64,000 bases of DNA. Origin: CAZOZZ01 sp965247425. GTDB lineage: Bacteria > Acidobacteriota > Terriglobia > 20CM-2-55-15. How positions within the stretch are numbered: the first letter of the stretch is position 1; every line of letters begins with the position of its first letter. Positions 16,618 through 24,962 of the stretch are shown piece after piece. A model generated the notes under the pieces. It ran no database searches and had not been told where the DNA came from. It saw only the letters and a list, made by a program, of their open reading frames with translations. The position numbers were made by a program, and so were the translations under genes. The stretch spans positions 1,984,001-2,048,000 of the forward strand of contig OZ252023.1 of the NCBI GenBank assembly GCA_965247425.1, in the 5' to 3' direction.

Positions 16618-17060
16618 TGACAGACACGATAGAGCAACAGCAGGAGGCCGAGCCGACACCGGTTCCGACCCAGGCCCTCCTGGAGCCCAAGAGCCTGGCT
16701 AAGAGCCTCGTGATCTGCGCTTCCGGGTGGCTCGTTCCCGGTGGAAGCCATTTTCTTCTGGGGCGTTGGGGGAGAGGTTTGATGTTCGCGATGGCGGTGT
16801 TGGCCATGTTTCTCTTCGGTGTCGCGATGCACGGGCGTCTCTATGATTTTACCCCGGAACAACCCCTCCACATCTTTGCTTTCCTCGCGAACGCGGGCAT
16901 TGGATTGCCGTACATCCTGGCGCAACGGATGGGATGGGGCGTCGGCATGTTGTCGAGCCCCACCTACGACTACGGAAACACCTACCTCTGGGTGGCGGGT
17001 CTGCTGAACTACCTGATCGTCCTCGATGCCTTTGACATCGCACAGGGCCGGAAGCCATGA
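16617..17060 (+). CDS. Uncharacterised membrane protein (DUF6677/TM2-like)
   Basis: The 147 residues start with an acidic, Gln/Pro-rich cytoplasmic stretch and contain three or four hydrophobic segments. A WLVPGGSHFLLGRWGRGL motif is reminiscent of TM2-domain proteins and of a domain of unknown function seen in Acidobacteriota; I cite that from memory and it is tentative. The gene abuts the yggU stop, and its stop overlaps the next small gene, so it belongs to the ku operon. Function unknown. Confidence 0.65.
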   Translation: MTDTIEQQQEAEPTPVPTQALLEPKSLAKSLVICASGWLVPGGSHFLLGRWGRGLMFAMAVLAMFLFGVAMHGRLYDFTPEQPLHIFAFLANAGIGLPYILAQRMGWGVGMLSSPTYDYGNTYLWVAGLLNYLIVLDAFDIAQGRKP

Positions 17061-17233
17061 ACCTCTCCCATTTCGAGGCGCTCGCCCTGTTTGGTCTGCT
17101 CGTGTCCATCGTTTTCGCTCTGATCAACAAGACCGGCCCGAAGGAACAACTGAAGTACGGCAGCCTGGTCTTCCTCTCTTTCCTTGCCGTCGCCTTCGTC
17201 GTCGGCTGGCTGATGTTCCCGTTTCCGACCTGA
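17057..17233 (+). CDS. Small membrane protein, 58 residues
   Basis: ATG at 17057 overlaps the stop of the preceding membrane protein gene, and the frame ends in TGA at 17231-17233. The peptide has two hydrophobic helices, ALALFGLLVSIVFALI and FLSFLAVAFVVGWLMF, joined by a short basic turn (NKTGPKEQLKYG). The tight coupling and the clean two-helix layout make it likely to be real. It is too short for most gene finders. Function unknown; it may be a partner of the protein encoded just upstream. Confidence 0.6.
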   Translation: MNLSHFEALALFGLLVSIVFALINKTGPKEQLKYGSLVFLSFLAVAFVVGWLMFPFPT

Positions 17234-17272
17234 GCTTCCCAGAGCAAGTCTTGAATTGTCCTGACAAGGATC

Positions 17273-17419
17273 TCGACGCAGAGGGCAGAGACGCAGAGAC
17301 GCAGAAGTCCTTTCGGGGCCGGAAGCGTTCTCGTTTCGGCAGTTTGGGCTGTTGCGTCGGGGTGTGATCGTCGGGACGCAGGAAGAATCAACCTCTGCGC
17401 CTTTACGCCTTTGCGTCGA
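17273..17419. repeat. Inverted repeat of CGCAGAG-type heptads (copy 3)
   Basis: Left arm 17273-17307 (tcgacgcagagggcagagac...) and right arm about 17391-17419 (..cgcctttgcgtcga) are imperfect reverse complements, enclosing about 80 bases. Like copy 2 it occupies the space between two convergent genes, here the ku operon and the M29 peptidase gene. Confidence 0.75.
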
Positions 17420-17428
17420 ATCCTTCTC

Positions 17429-18487
17429 TTACCCCCTCAGCTTTCCGTCTTGAACCAGCGTTTCGTCTCCTACGGTTACTGTCGCGTTGGTGATGAAGTT
17501 CCAGTACACGCCGCCGCCGCGGTTGGCGCCGCCCATTTCGAGGTTGTCGCCGAGGCTCAAGCGGACGACGCCGGCGCCGTAGCCGTAGTAGCCGATGTAG
17601 GGTTGGGTGGGGTTGATAGCGAGGACGGGGTTGAAGCCGAGAGCGAATTCCCGGAACGTCTTTGCTGCTCCAGCCGCTTCGGTCAGGGCTCGATCGACGG
17701 CATCGCCGGCAGGTCCCTGAATGTCAACGACGACGCCATGCTCGAATGTCAGGAGGAGGGCGCGGGTGTCGATGTCCAGATGATTCCACACGGGGAGAAA
17801 GATCTTTCCGTTGGCCGATGTCTCGATGGGTGCGACCCGGAGGACGCCGGACGGCATCTCGACATCCCGGTCGATTCGCAAGGTCCAGGTCGTGGCAGCC
17901 TTGGGGCTGGCATCGCCAGTCTGTTTAGAGAACGGGCGATCGCCCACGGAGAAAGTGAGATCGGTCCCTTCAGCCGTTTGGATCCGAACGGGAGCCGTCC
18001 GTAGCAGCGATATCGCTCTTTCGTGCATGGTGTCCAGGTCTCTAACGGTTACATCGAGAGCGGCAAGGTAAGTCCGATCCACAAGATCGGGCCGGGGGGG
18101 CGCCAACCCGGGAAGGGGATAGGTTCCGCTAGCCCAGTGAAAGTGAACGGACCGGCCTCGTTTCCGGTCGAGCCACTCGTCAAGAGCGCGTCGGACCGCC
18201 GGCGTGTTGCCCTGGTGCAGTTCCGGAAGCCATATGAAGACATCGGCATCCTCGAACAGGCGTCTCATCGACTCCAGTTCCGCCTCGGAGCCCTCACGGG
18301 CGTCATCGGCTAGAATCGTTCCGGACACATGAGCCCCAGCGTGCCGGATCTCACTTCGAAGAGGTTCGACGATCTCCGTAAAAATCCGTGGATCTATTTT
18401 CAGAAGAACGCTTTCGTCCGGCTGGAAACAAAGTGCCCCGGCAATCCGTCTGGCACATTGTTCATAATCCAGGTTGGTCAAACTCAT
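17429..18487 (-). CDS. M29-family aminopeptidase (AmpS/AmpT-like)
   Basis: The 352-residue protein resembles family M29 metallo-aminopeptidases. A central EMPSGVLRVAPIETSANGKI (compare PxGEVFTAP) and the C-terminal GYGAGVVRLSLGDNLEMGGANRGGGVYWNFI match the pattern of the metal-binding half, but several usual Glu/His/Asp ligands are substituted. So either a divergent member or one with altered metal use. It starts with ATG overlapping the hemD stop by four bases, ending the haem operon. Confidence 0.65.
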   Translation of the reverse strand: MSLTNLDYEQCARRIAGALCFQPDESVLLKIDPRIFTEIVEPLRSEIRHAGAHVSGTILADDAREGSEAELESMRRLFEDADVFIWLPELHQGNTPAVRRALDEWLDRKRGRSVHFHWASGTYPLPGLAPPRPDLVDRTYLAALDVTVRDLDTMHERAISLLRTAPVRIQTAEGTDLTFSVGDRPFSKQTGDASPKAATTWTLRIDRDVEMPSGVLRVAPIETSANGKIFLPVWNHLDIDTRALLLTFEHGVVVDIQGPAGDAVDRALTEAAGAAKTFREFALGFNPVLAINPTQPYIGYYGYGAGVVRLSLGDNLEMGGANRGGGVYWNFITNATVTVGDETLVQDGKLRG

Positions 18488-19236
18488 AGTTGTTCGTAAT
18501 GGTTCCGGATCGCTTCGACCAGATCCGGAATCGTCGTTGTTTCGGCCTGGATATCGACATCAAGACCGAGCCGGGCCGCACTGTCGCAAGTTACCGGTCC
18601 GATGACGGCAACGGCGATTCCGTCCATGGCTTGCGACAAATCCGAGACGCCGAGCATGTCCGCCAGGTTGTGAACCGTGGAACCGCTGGTGAACGTGATG
18701 CAGTCCACTCGCTCGTCTCGAAGAACCCGACGGAGTTCCGTGTCGGCGTCTTTCGGGCGCTGGGTGCTGTAGACGGTCACAACGTCGACCCTGGCGCCTC
18801 TCCCGCCGAGAGCCTCGGGCAGGCGAACGCCTGCGATCTCGGCCCGTGGAATCAGGATGCGGCTTCCGGTCAGGTCCTCGGGGAAGGCTTCGATCAAGCC
18901 CTCGGCACGGAAGTCATGGGGTACGAGATCGGGTCGGAAGCCCCGCGCCTCCAATCGTCGAGCGGTCTCGGATCCTACCGCGGCGATTTGAATCCCCTCA
19001 AGGGCTCCCGCACGTGAAAGAAAGGCTTCGACTGCGTTGGCGCTGGTGAAGATGACCCAGTCGTAGTCCAGAATACGTCTGATCGCATCATCGACCGGTT
19101 CCCAGGACTCCGGCGGAACTATTTCGATCGTCGGGACTTCCAGGACACGGGCCCCAAGAACTTCCAGACGTTGGCGTAAATCCGCTCCCTGGTTCCGGGC
19201 GCGCGTCGAGAGGATCGTTTTCCCTTCAAGTGCCAT
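18484..19236 (-). CDS. hemD: Uroporphyrinogen-III synthase
   Basis: I place the start at the ATG at 19236 (MALEGKTILSTRARNQG), giving 250 residues, the normal family length; a longer frame would run into hemC. HemD cyclises hydroxymethylbilane with ring-D inversion. Sequence is poorly conserved in the family, but WVIFTSANAVEAFL and DCITFTSGSTVHNL are the two recurrent motifs. It overlaps hemC by 11 bases and lies in the order hemA-hemC-hemD, which makes the call firm. Confidence 0.9.
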   Translation of the reverse strand: MALEGKTILSTRARNQGADLRQRLEVLGARVLEVPTIEIVPPESWEPVDDAIRRILDYDWVIFTSANAVEAFLSRAGALEGIQIAAVGSETARRLEARGFRPDLVPHDFRAEGLIEAFPEDLTGSRILIPRAEIAGVRLPEALGGRGARVDVVTVYSTQRPKDADTELRRVLRDERVDCITFTSGSTVHNLADMLGVSDLSQAMDGIAVAVIGPVTCDSAARLGLDVDIQAETTTIPDLVEAIRNHYEQL

Positions 19237-20167
19237 TGGCGCTGATCTCGTCCAGGATGGCGGCGCCCCCGGCAGCAAGCAGTCGGCGCCCCAGCCGTGC
19301 TCCGATCTCCTCAGCCGCGTCGGCACTGCCGGTGACGGAATCGGTGATGATTTTCGTCCCGTCCAGGCTTCCGATCAGGCCCTTCAATACGAGTCGATCG
19401 CCATCCAGTCGCGCATTGCCCCCGATCGGAACCTGACAACTCCCGTTGAGGCACGCCGACAGACTCCGCTCAGCCAGGACGGCCGTGTGCGTGTCGGAAT
19501 GATCGAGCGTTCTGAGGACTTCCGCCGTCAGGCGGTCGTCGGACCGGCAGACGAGCGCCAGCGCGCCCTGCCCGATCGCTGAAAGCATCACTTCGTCTTC
19601 GAGGAGTTCGGTGATCCGGGATCCGTGGCCGAGCCGTTCGAGGCCCGCGGCCGCAAGAATGATTCCGTCGTACTCCCCGGCATCGAACTTTCCGAGGCGC
19701 GTGTCGACGTTGCCGCGCAGTGGAACCACGTCGAGTTCGCCGAAACGATGCTTCAACTGGACCTGCCGTCGCAGGCTACTGGTTCCGATCCGGGCTCCGG
19801 CTGGTAAAGCTGTCAGCTTTCGGCCATCCGAAACCAGTGCGTCTCGCCGATCTTCCCGTTCCGGGACAGCCGACAGGAGGATACCCGGCGGCAGTTGGTA
19901 GGGGAGATCCTTCATGCTGTGGACCACCAGGTCGACCCGCCCGTCCAGAAGCGCCTCGTCGAGCTCTTTGGTGAACAGGCCCTTGCCCCCAACCTCGGCG
20001 AGAGGGACATCCAGGATCTTGTCCCCCGTCGTCTTGATCCGCACCAACTCCACGTCGATATGGTGATGCCGCTCAATCGAACTCTTCGTCCAGTTTGCCT
20101 GCCACAGGGCCAGCAAACTGCCACGGGTTCCGAGCTTCAACGTCCGCTTCCTAAGGCTTTTTGACAT
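19226..20167 (-). CDS. hemC: Porphobilinogen deaminase (hydroxymethylbilane synthase)
   Basis: The 313-residue enzyme polymerises four porphobilinogens into hydroxymethylbilane. The cysteine that carries the dipyrromethane cofactor is C244 in ACLNGSCQVPIGG. Other conserved segments are LGTRGSLLALWQA, VVHSMKDLP, IGTSSLRRQ and LRGNVDTRL. The start overlaps the end of hemA by 17 bases. Confidence 0.97.
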   Translation of the reverse strand: MSKSLRKRTLKLGTRGSLLALWQANWTKSSIERHHHIDVELVRIKTTGDKILDVPLAEVGGKGLFTKELDEALLDGRVDLVVHSMKDLPYQLPPGILLSAVPEREDRRDALVSDGRKLTALPAGARIGTSSLRRQVQLKHRFGELDVVPLRGNVDTRLGKFDAGEYDGIILAAAGLERLGHGSRITELLEDEVMLSAIGQGALALVCRSDDRLTAEVLRTLDHSDTHTAVLAERSLSACLNGSCQVPIGGNARLDGDRLVLKGLIGSLDGTKIITDSVTGSADAAEEIGARLGRRLLAAGGAAILDEISANGT

Positions 20168-21407
20168 TGAAAATCTTTCGGACCAGCTCGATGTACTCCG
20201 GGCCCCTGGTGTCGTGGGTCATGTTTTTGAGTTGGGATATGGGGTGATGCAGAATCTTGTTGATCAGGGCCTGGGTGATGCGGTCGACCGCCTCCTGTTG
20301 CGACTCGGTCATCACGCCCAGGTGTTTGCGGTTCCGCTCAATCTCGTCCCGTCGAAGTTTCTCAAGAGTCTCCCGGAGTTGGACGATCGTGGGAACGACC
20401 TCGCGCGACCGCATCCGGTTACAAAACGCCTCCACCTCGTGGTCGACGATTTCCTCCGCCCGAGACGCCTCGGTCATTCTCTCTTCCATATTCACATCGA
20501 CGACCTGCTGGATGTCGTCGATGTCGTAAAGGAAGACGTTGTCTATATCGTTCACTCCGGGATCTATGTCGCGAGGAACAGCGATGTCGATAAAGAACAT
20601 GGGTCGGTTCTTCCGGCGGCGGATGATCTGTTCGGCGTTGGGTTTCGTAATAACGAAATGCGGCGCGCCGGTGGAACTGATGACGATGTCGGCGCGGTCG
20701 ATATGATCGTTGAGATGCTCAAACGGAATGGCCGCCCCCTCGAACACGCGAGCCATCCGAGCGGCTCGTTCGAAGGTGCGGTTCGTCACCAGAACGGTGG
20801 ATACACCCGCCCGTTTCAGATGTTTTGCGGCCAGCTCGCCCATCTTGCTGGCGCCGATGATCATGACGCTCTTGCCGGACAAATCCCCGAAGATTTTGCG
20901 GGCCAGTTCCACGGCGGCATAGCTGATCGAGACCGCGGACTCGGCGATCCCCGTGTCGGTACGGATTTTCTTCGCCACGGTCAGTGCACGTTCCATCAAC
21001 GATCCCAGGTGTGAGCCCACCGTGCCGGCGTCGCTTGCAACCCGGAAGGCCTCTTTGACCTGACCGAGGATCTGGGGTTCGCCTACAACCATGGAGTCCA
21101 GGCTCGAAGCGACCCTGAAAATGTGACGGATCGCGTCGTTGTCTCTCAGCGTGTACAGGTGGCTGGCGATGCTGTCGCACGGGATACGGTGGTAGGAACA
21201 GAGAAACTCCCGGACCAGCTCGTCGTCGGGTGCCTCGGCCACGACTTCGACGCGGTTGCAGGTCGACAGGATCATCGCCTCGGAGATGCCATCGTACTGG
21301 ACAAGCGATCTCAGCGCGTCCTGAATGTCCGTGGCGCTGAAAGCCAGTCGCTCACGGATTTCGACCGGTGCCGTCTTGTGGCTCAGTCCGACGAGAGCTA
21401 ACTGCAT
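20151..21407 (-). CDS. hemA: Glutamyl-tRNA reductase
   Basis: The 418-residue enzyme reduces glutamyl-tRNA(Glu) to glutamate-1-semialdehyde, the first committed step of haem synthesis by the C5 route. The catalytic cysteine lies in ILSTCNRVEVV. The GLSHKTAPVEIRE start, the NADPH site IIGASKMGELAAKHL and STGAPHFVITK are all present. It is followed by hemC and hemD and preceded by a CcsA-like gene, a common arrangement in delta-proteobacterial and acidobacterial relatives. Confidence 0.97.
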   Translation of the reverse strand: MQLALVGLSHKTAPVEIRERLAFSATDIQDALRSLVQYDGISEAMILSTCNRVEVVAEAPDDELVREFLCSYHRIPCDSIASHLYTLRDNDAIRHIFRVASSLDSMVVGEPQILGQVKEAFRVASDAGTVGSHLGSLMERALTVAKKIRTDTGIAESAVSISYAAVELARKIFGDLSGKSVMIIGASKMGELAAKHLKRAGVSTVLVTNRTFERAARMARVFEGAAIPFEHLNDHIDRADIVISSTGAPHFVITKPNAEQIIRRRKNRPMFFIDIAVPRDIDPGVNDIDNVFLYDIDDIQQVVDVNMEERMTEASRAEEIVDHEVEAFCNRMRSREVVPTIVQLRETLEKLRRDEIERNRKHLGVMTESQQEAVDRITQALINKILHHPISQLKNMTHDTRGPEYIELVRKIFNVKKP

Positions 21408-21459
21408 ATTGGTCCGAAGCAGAGGCCAGCCTCAAGTCCCTGGCCGCGCTCAATTCTCC

Positions 21460-22275
21460 TCATTGGGAAAACGTGTGGAGGCCGCCGAAATAGGTGGCTC
21501 CCAGAAAAGAAATCAGCACGCTGATGAATCCGGCAATTCCCAGATATGCAGCCTTCTTGCCCCGCCATCCGGCGATCAGCCTGTAGTTGATCAGCAGCAG
21601 ATAGATGAACCAGGTGAACAGCGACAGTTGGATTTTCAGGTCGCCTCCCCAGACCGTTCCCCACGCCGATTGAGCCCACAATGCCCCGGAAATGATACCC
21701 AGGGTAATCAGGGGGAACCCTATCGCCAGCGACCGGTACGACAGGTCGTCACAGATTGCCAGTGCCGGCAGGCGGTGAAAAAACGATGAATGGTGTTTCG
21801 ACTTCAGCTCCCTTTCCTGGATCAGGTACATCACCGCCCCTGCAAAACTGATAAAAAGAGCCGCATAGCCCAGGAAGATCAAGGGGGTGTGAATATAGAT
21901 CCAGTTGCTCTGTAGAGCCGGGGGTATCGAGTTCGAGGGGTCGTAGACCACGTTCGCGATGAACGTCAGGATGAAGATGAGCGGAAAAACAAAGACGCTC
22001 AGGGAAGTGATCCGATACTTCGCATAGGCGATGAGAAATCCCAGAGCGCCCAGCGCGGCGAAGAAAGAGAAGGCTTCGTGACGCTGGGTGAGAGGCATGT
22101 ACTGAAGCTCCAGCGCCCGCACGACGATCGAGCCGGCATGGAACATGAAACCGGCAATCACCGAGTATAGACTGGCTCGGAACAGGGTGTGTTTCTTGTT
22201 GAGGACGGTGAGTATCGAGTGCAGCAAACCCACTGAATACAAAGCCAGTGCGACTCGTAGAAGCACGACGTGCAT
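21460..22275 (-). CDS. ccsA: CcsA/HemX-like cytochrome c assembly membrane protein
   Basis: The 271-residue polytopic protein has about eight hydrophobic helices. It carries a WAQSAWGTVWGGDLK region resembling the tryptophan-rich WWD haem-binding motif of the CcsA/CcmC family, and histidines in 'IHTPLIFLGYAALF'. The protein either exports haem for cytochrome c maturation or, as a HemX-type protein, influences HemA levels. Being first in the ccsA-hemA-hemC-hemD transcript fits both. No ccsB/resB partner lies in this window. Confidence 0.8.
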   Translation of the reverse strand: MHVVLLRVALALYSVGLLHSILTVLNKKHTLFRASLYSVIAGFMFHAGSIVVRALELQYMPLTQRHEAFSFFAALGALGFLIAYAKYRITSLSVFVFPLIFILTFIANVVYDPSNSIPPALQSNWIYIHTPLIFLGYAALFISFAGAVMYLIQERELKSKHHSSFFHRLPALAICDDLSYRSLAIGFPLITLGIISGALWAQSAWGTVWGGDLKIQLSLFTWFIYLLLINYRLIAGWRGKKAAYLGIAGFISVLISFLGATYFGGLHTFSQ

Positions 22276-22281
22276 GGGCGG

Positions 22282-22290
22282 ATTATAGCA
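22282..22290 (-). promoter_or_regulatory. Extended -10 promoter of the ccsA-hemACD operon, probably leaderless
   Basis: On the minus strand a perfect TATAAT (22287-22282) is preceded by TGC, an extended -10. Only six bases separate it from the ATG at 22275, so transcription would start at or next to the start codon, giving a leaderless message. No clear -35 hexamer is seen. The alternative is that translation starts at a later codon, but the next Met is well inside the first helices. Confidence 0.5.
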
Positions 22291-22375
22291 TGGAGCACGC
22301 TTCGCCCGATGGCGTCGGCATGGGGAACTGTAGCACTACCCATGGGTTGGATGCCGGGTGTGCTAGCATGACGGA

Positions 22376-23050
22376 ATGGGTCCCGATCTGTTTTCGATCA
22401 TTTCTTCCCTGGTCGTTCTGTTGCTTTCGCTGAGTGTTCACGAGTCGGCGCATGCCTGGACCGCGGACCGCCTCGGAGATCCGACCGCACGCTACTTGGG
22501 ACGGATCTCCCTGAACCCCCTGGTGCACGCGGATTTCTTCGGAACGTTTCTCGTTCCGCTGATCGGATTCTTCAGCGGATTCATTTTCGGATGGGCCAAG
22601 CCGGTTCCGGTCAACACGGCACGACTCCGTAACCCGAAAAGGGATTACATGCTGGTGGCGGCGGCCGGGCCTCTGAGCAACCTGGTGATGGCGTCTACCC
22701 TGTTTGTCTTCCTCCTGATTCTGAAGTCCTCATCCGGGTCGAGCGAGCTACTGGTCAACCAGGTAGTGCGAGGTGTGGCGAGAGGGGATTCACTGCTGGT
22801 GGCTATTGTTTCGATGGCGTATTTCGGTGTGATGATTAATTTGATATTGGCCATCTTCAATATGATTCCGGTGGCCCCGCTCGACGGTGCGGCCGTCCTT
22901 TCCGGGTTACTACCGACCCCGCTGGTCCGTCCCTACGAACAGCTGCAGAAGTATGGCTTCATGATACTGATCGGTCTCCTCTATCTCGGAGTTCCGTTTT
23001 ACCTGTTCAGCCCCGTCATGGGCGTCGTGCAGTCCTTCCTGGTCTATTGA
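22376..23050 (+). CDS. M50-family membrane metalloprotease (site-2 protease homologue)
   Basis: The 224-residue protein has the zinc site HESAH at residues 22-26 inside its first helix and a second conserved motif NMIPVAPLDG, the Asp-containing counterpart of the site-2 protease LDG. It lacks PDZ domains, like the YwhC/Rip-type short members. Four or five more hydrophobic segments follow. Substrate unknown. The gene stands alone; its TGA stop is followed at once by the second TA-type repeat element. Confidence 0.85.
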   Translation: MGPDLFSIISSLVVLLLSLSVHESAHAWTADRLGDPTARYLGRISLNPLVHADFFGTFLVPLIGFFSGFIFGWAKPVPVNTARLRNPKRDYMLVAAAGPLSNLVMASTLFVFLLILKSSSGSSELLVNQVVRGVARGDSLLVAIVSMAYFGVMINLILAIFNMIPVAPLDGAAVLSGLLPTPLVRPYEQLQKYGFMILIGLLYLGVPFYLFSPVMGVVQSFLVY

Positions 23051-23051
23051 A

Positions 23052-23211
23052 GGAGCCTGCGCGGCAGAAGAGATCGTAGCGAGAAAGTGGAGAATCGAGG
23101 CCATATTTTATCGATTTCGAGGTGAATAGTGGTTCTATTTAACGAAAAATCGGGGAAATATGGACCGATTATACCGCTTTCGCAGTAGATCTCTTCTGCC
23201 TCACAGGCTCC
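23052..23211 (+). mobile_element. MITE-like element, copy 2 (160 bp)
   Basis: Same terminal inverted repeats as at 9477-9656, in the same orientation, but about 20 bases shorter in the left-central part. The right flank is TA (23212-23213); the left flank is AA, so the left target base has mutated or the element was moved otherwise. The right arm has drifted (CTGCCTCACAGG for CTGCCGCGCAGG). It sits between an M50 protease gene and trpS. Confidence 0.8.
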
Positions 23212-23221
23212 TATTTAATCA

Positions 23222-24202
23222 ATGAAGAAAAAGCGAATCCTGAGCGGGATGCGGCCGACCGGCAGGCTCCATCTGGGAAACTACGTCGGCGCGCTCGAAA
23301 ACTGGGTCCGTCTCCAGGACGAATACGAGTGTTTTTATTTCATCGCCGACTGGCACGCACTCACGACCGACTATGACAGGGCGGGCGATCTGGCCGGAGA
23401 CTCCGTTCAGGTGGCCATCGACTACCTGGCGGCGGGCCTGGACCCGGAAAGATCCACGCTGTTCGTCCAGTCGAGTGTGCCCGAGCACGCCGAGCTTCAC
23501 CTGCTCTTTTCGATGGTGACGCCGTTGCCCTGGCTGGAGCGGGTTCCGTCCTATAAGGACCTGATCCAGAATATCGATCACGACATCAATACCTATGGTT
23601 TCCTCGGGTATCCGGTCCTCCAAACGGCCGACATCCTGATGTACAAAGCCGACGCGGTTCCAGTCGGAGAGGATCAGGTGGCCCACGTCGAGTTGACCCG
23701 GGAAATCGCGCGTCGATTCAACCACCTCTACGCTCCCGTCTTTCCCGAGCCCCAGTCACTCCTGACCTCCACTCCGAAACTTCCCGGAACCGATGGACGG
23801 AAGATGAGCAAGAGCTACGGGAACACGATTGCGCTTGGAGCTCCACCGAAAGAGGTCCGTCAGTCCATGATGACGATGATGACCGATCCCGCGCGAAAAC
23901 GCCGCAACGATCCCGGCAATCCCGACGTCTGCCCGGTCTTCGACTACCACAAGGTGTTTTCGGACGAAAAAACGCTCGAGGAGGTGGACCAAGGTTGTCG
24001 CTCGGCGGGCATAGGCTGTGTCGAATGTAAGGGGTGGCTTTTCGACAAGCATCAGGCGAAGTTCGGACCGATTTACGAGCGCCGCGTTCACTACGAGAAC
24101 AACCAGAGGAAGGTCGAAGACGTTCTCGAGGCGGGGGCCGAACGAGCCAGAAAGTGCGCGGTTCAAACCATGTCCGAGGTTCGGGAGGCGATGAAGCTGT
24201 AA
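23222..24202 (+). CDS. trpS: Tryptophanyl-tRNA synthetase
   Basis: The 326-residue class I synthetase has its HIGH-type motif as GRLHLGNYVGA (residues 15-25) and KMSKS in DGRKMSKSYGNT (about residues 192-203). RPTG at the start and DWHALTTDY are also typical. It charges tRNA(Trp). The start lies 10 bases after the TA-flanked element, whose right arm therefore makes up the proximal 5' region. It leads a run with scpA and scpB. Confidence 0.96.
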   Translation: MKKKRILSGMRPTGRLHLGNYVGALENWVRLQDEYECFYFIADWHALTTDYDRAGDLAGDSVQVAIDYLAAGLDPERSTLFVQSSVPEHAELHLLFSMVTPLPWLERVPSYKDLIQNIDHDINTYGFLGYPVLQTADILMYKADAVPVGEDQVAHVELTREIARRFNHLYAPVFPEPQSLLTSTPKLPGTDGRKMSKSYGNTIALGAPPKEVRQSMMTMMTDPARKRRNDPGNPDVCPVFDYHKVFSDEKTLEEVDQGCRSAGIGCVECKGWLFDKHQAKFGPIYERRVHYENNQRKVEDVLEAGAERARKCAVQTMSEVREAMKL

Positions 24203-24215
24203 TTGGGAAGATGTC

Positions 24216-24962
24216 ATGGCCGAAGACTTAAAGATTTCGCTCGCGCTTTACGAGGGACCGCTCGATCTTCTTCTGGATTTGATACGGAAGCACAAGATCG
24301 ACATCTATGACATCCCCATCGCCGAGGTGACGGCCCAGTATCTGGACCACCTGCACATGATGCGAGAAATGAACGTCGACCTCGCCGCCGATTTCCTCGT
24401 CATGGCCGCCCAGCTGATCTACATCAAGTCGCGGATGTTGCTGCCGCCGGATCCGGATGCGGTGGACGAGGAGGACGACCCGAGAGCCGACCTGGTCGAG
24501 CGCCTGCTCGAGTACGAAAAGTTCCGGAATGCCGCCGAGATGCTGTATCAGAAGGAGATGGTGGAGAAGGCCGTCTGGACACGCCCGGGCCGACTCGAGA
24601 CGGACGGGGAGGACCTGGAGCCGCAGGTGACGGCCACGCTGTTCGATATGCTCTCTGTGTTTCGAGACGTTCTCACCCGGTTTGAGGAACGGCCGCCTCT
24701 GGATGTCTCGCGTGAAGAGTTTTCGGTCGAACAGATGATGGTCTTTGCCCTGTACGAACTTAAGAGCTCTCCGGATGGTATGCGGTTCACCGAGTTGATC
24801 GAGCAGTTTTCCACGCGTCGAGCCTTGATCACGCTATTTCTGGCCTTGCTCGAGTTGGCTCGGGTACGGGCGATCTCCATGGCACAGGAAGGGGCATTCG
24901 ACGCAATTACCTTACGCGCCAACCCGAACTATGACCGATCCCAATCTTTCAGCATTGCTTGA
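24216..24962 (+). CDS. scpA: Segregation and condensation protein ScpA
   Basis: The 248-residue kleisin bridges the Smc heads in the bacterial condensin complex. The N-terminal YEGPLDLLLDLIRKHKIDIYDIPIAEVT is the strong family signature, followed by AAQLIYIKSRMLLP, an acidic linker and a C-terminal winged-helix region (LIEQFSTRRALITLFLALLEL). It overlaps scpB by 32 bases, so the two subunits are translationally coupled. Confidence 0.96.
   Translation: MAEDLKISLALYEGPLDLLLDLIRKHKIDIYDIPIAEVTAQYLDHLHMMREMNVDLAADFLVMAAQLIYIKSRMLLPPDPDAVDEEDDPRADLVERLLEYEKFRNAAEMLYQKEMVEKAVWTRPGRLETDGEDLEPQVTATLFDMLSVFRDVLTRFEERPPLDVSREEFSVEQMMVFALYELKSSPDGMRFTELIEQFSTRRALITLFLALLELARVRAISMAQEGAFDAITLRANPNYDRSQSFSIA

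Noticed and set aside
17273..17419. Possible CRISPR-like repeats (CGCAGAG units)
   Set aside because: Units are short, contiguous and inverted between arms; there are no unique spacers of even length and no cas genes.
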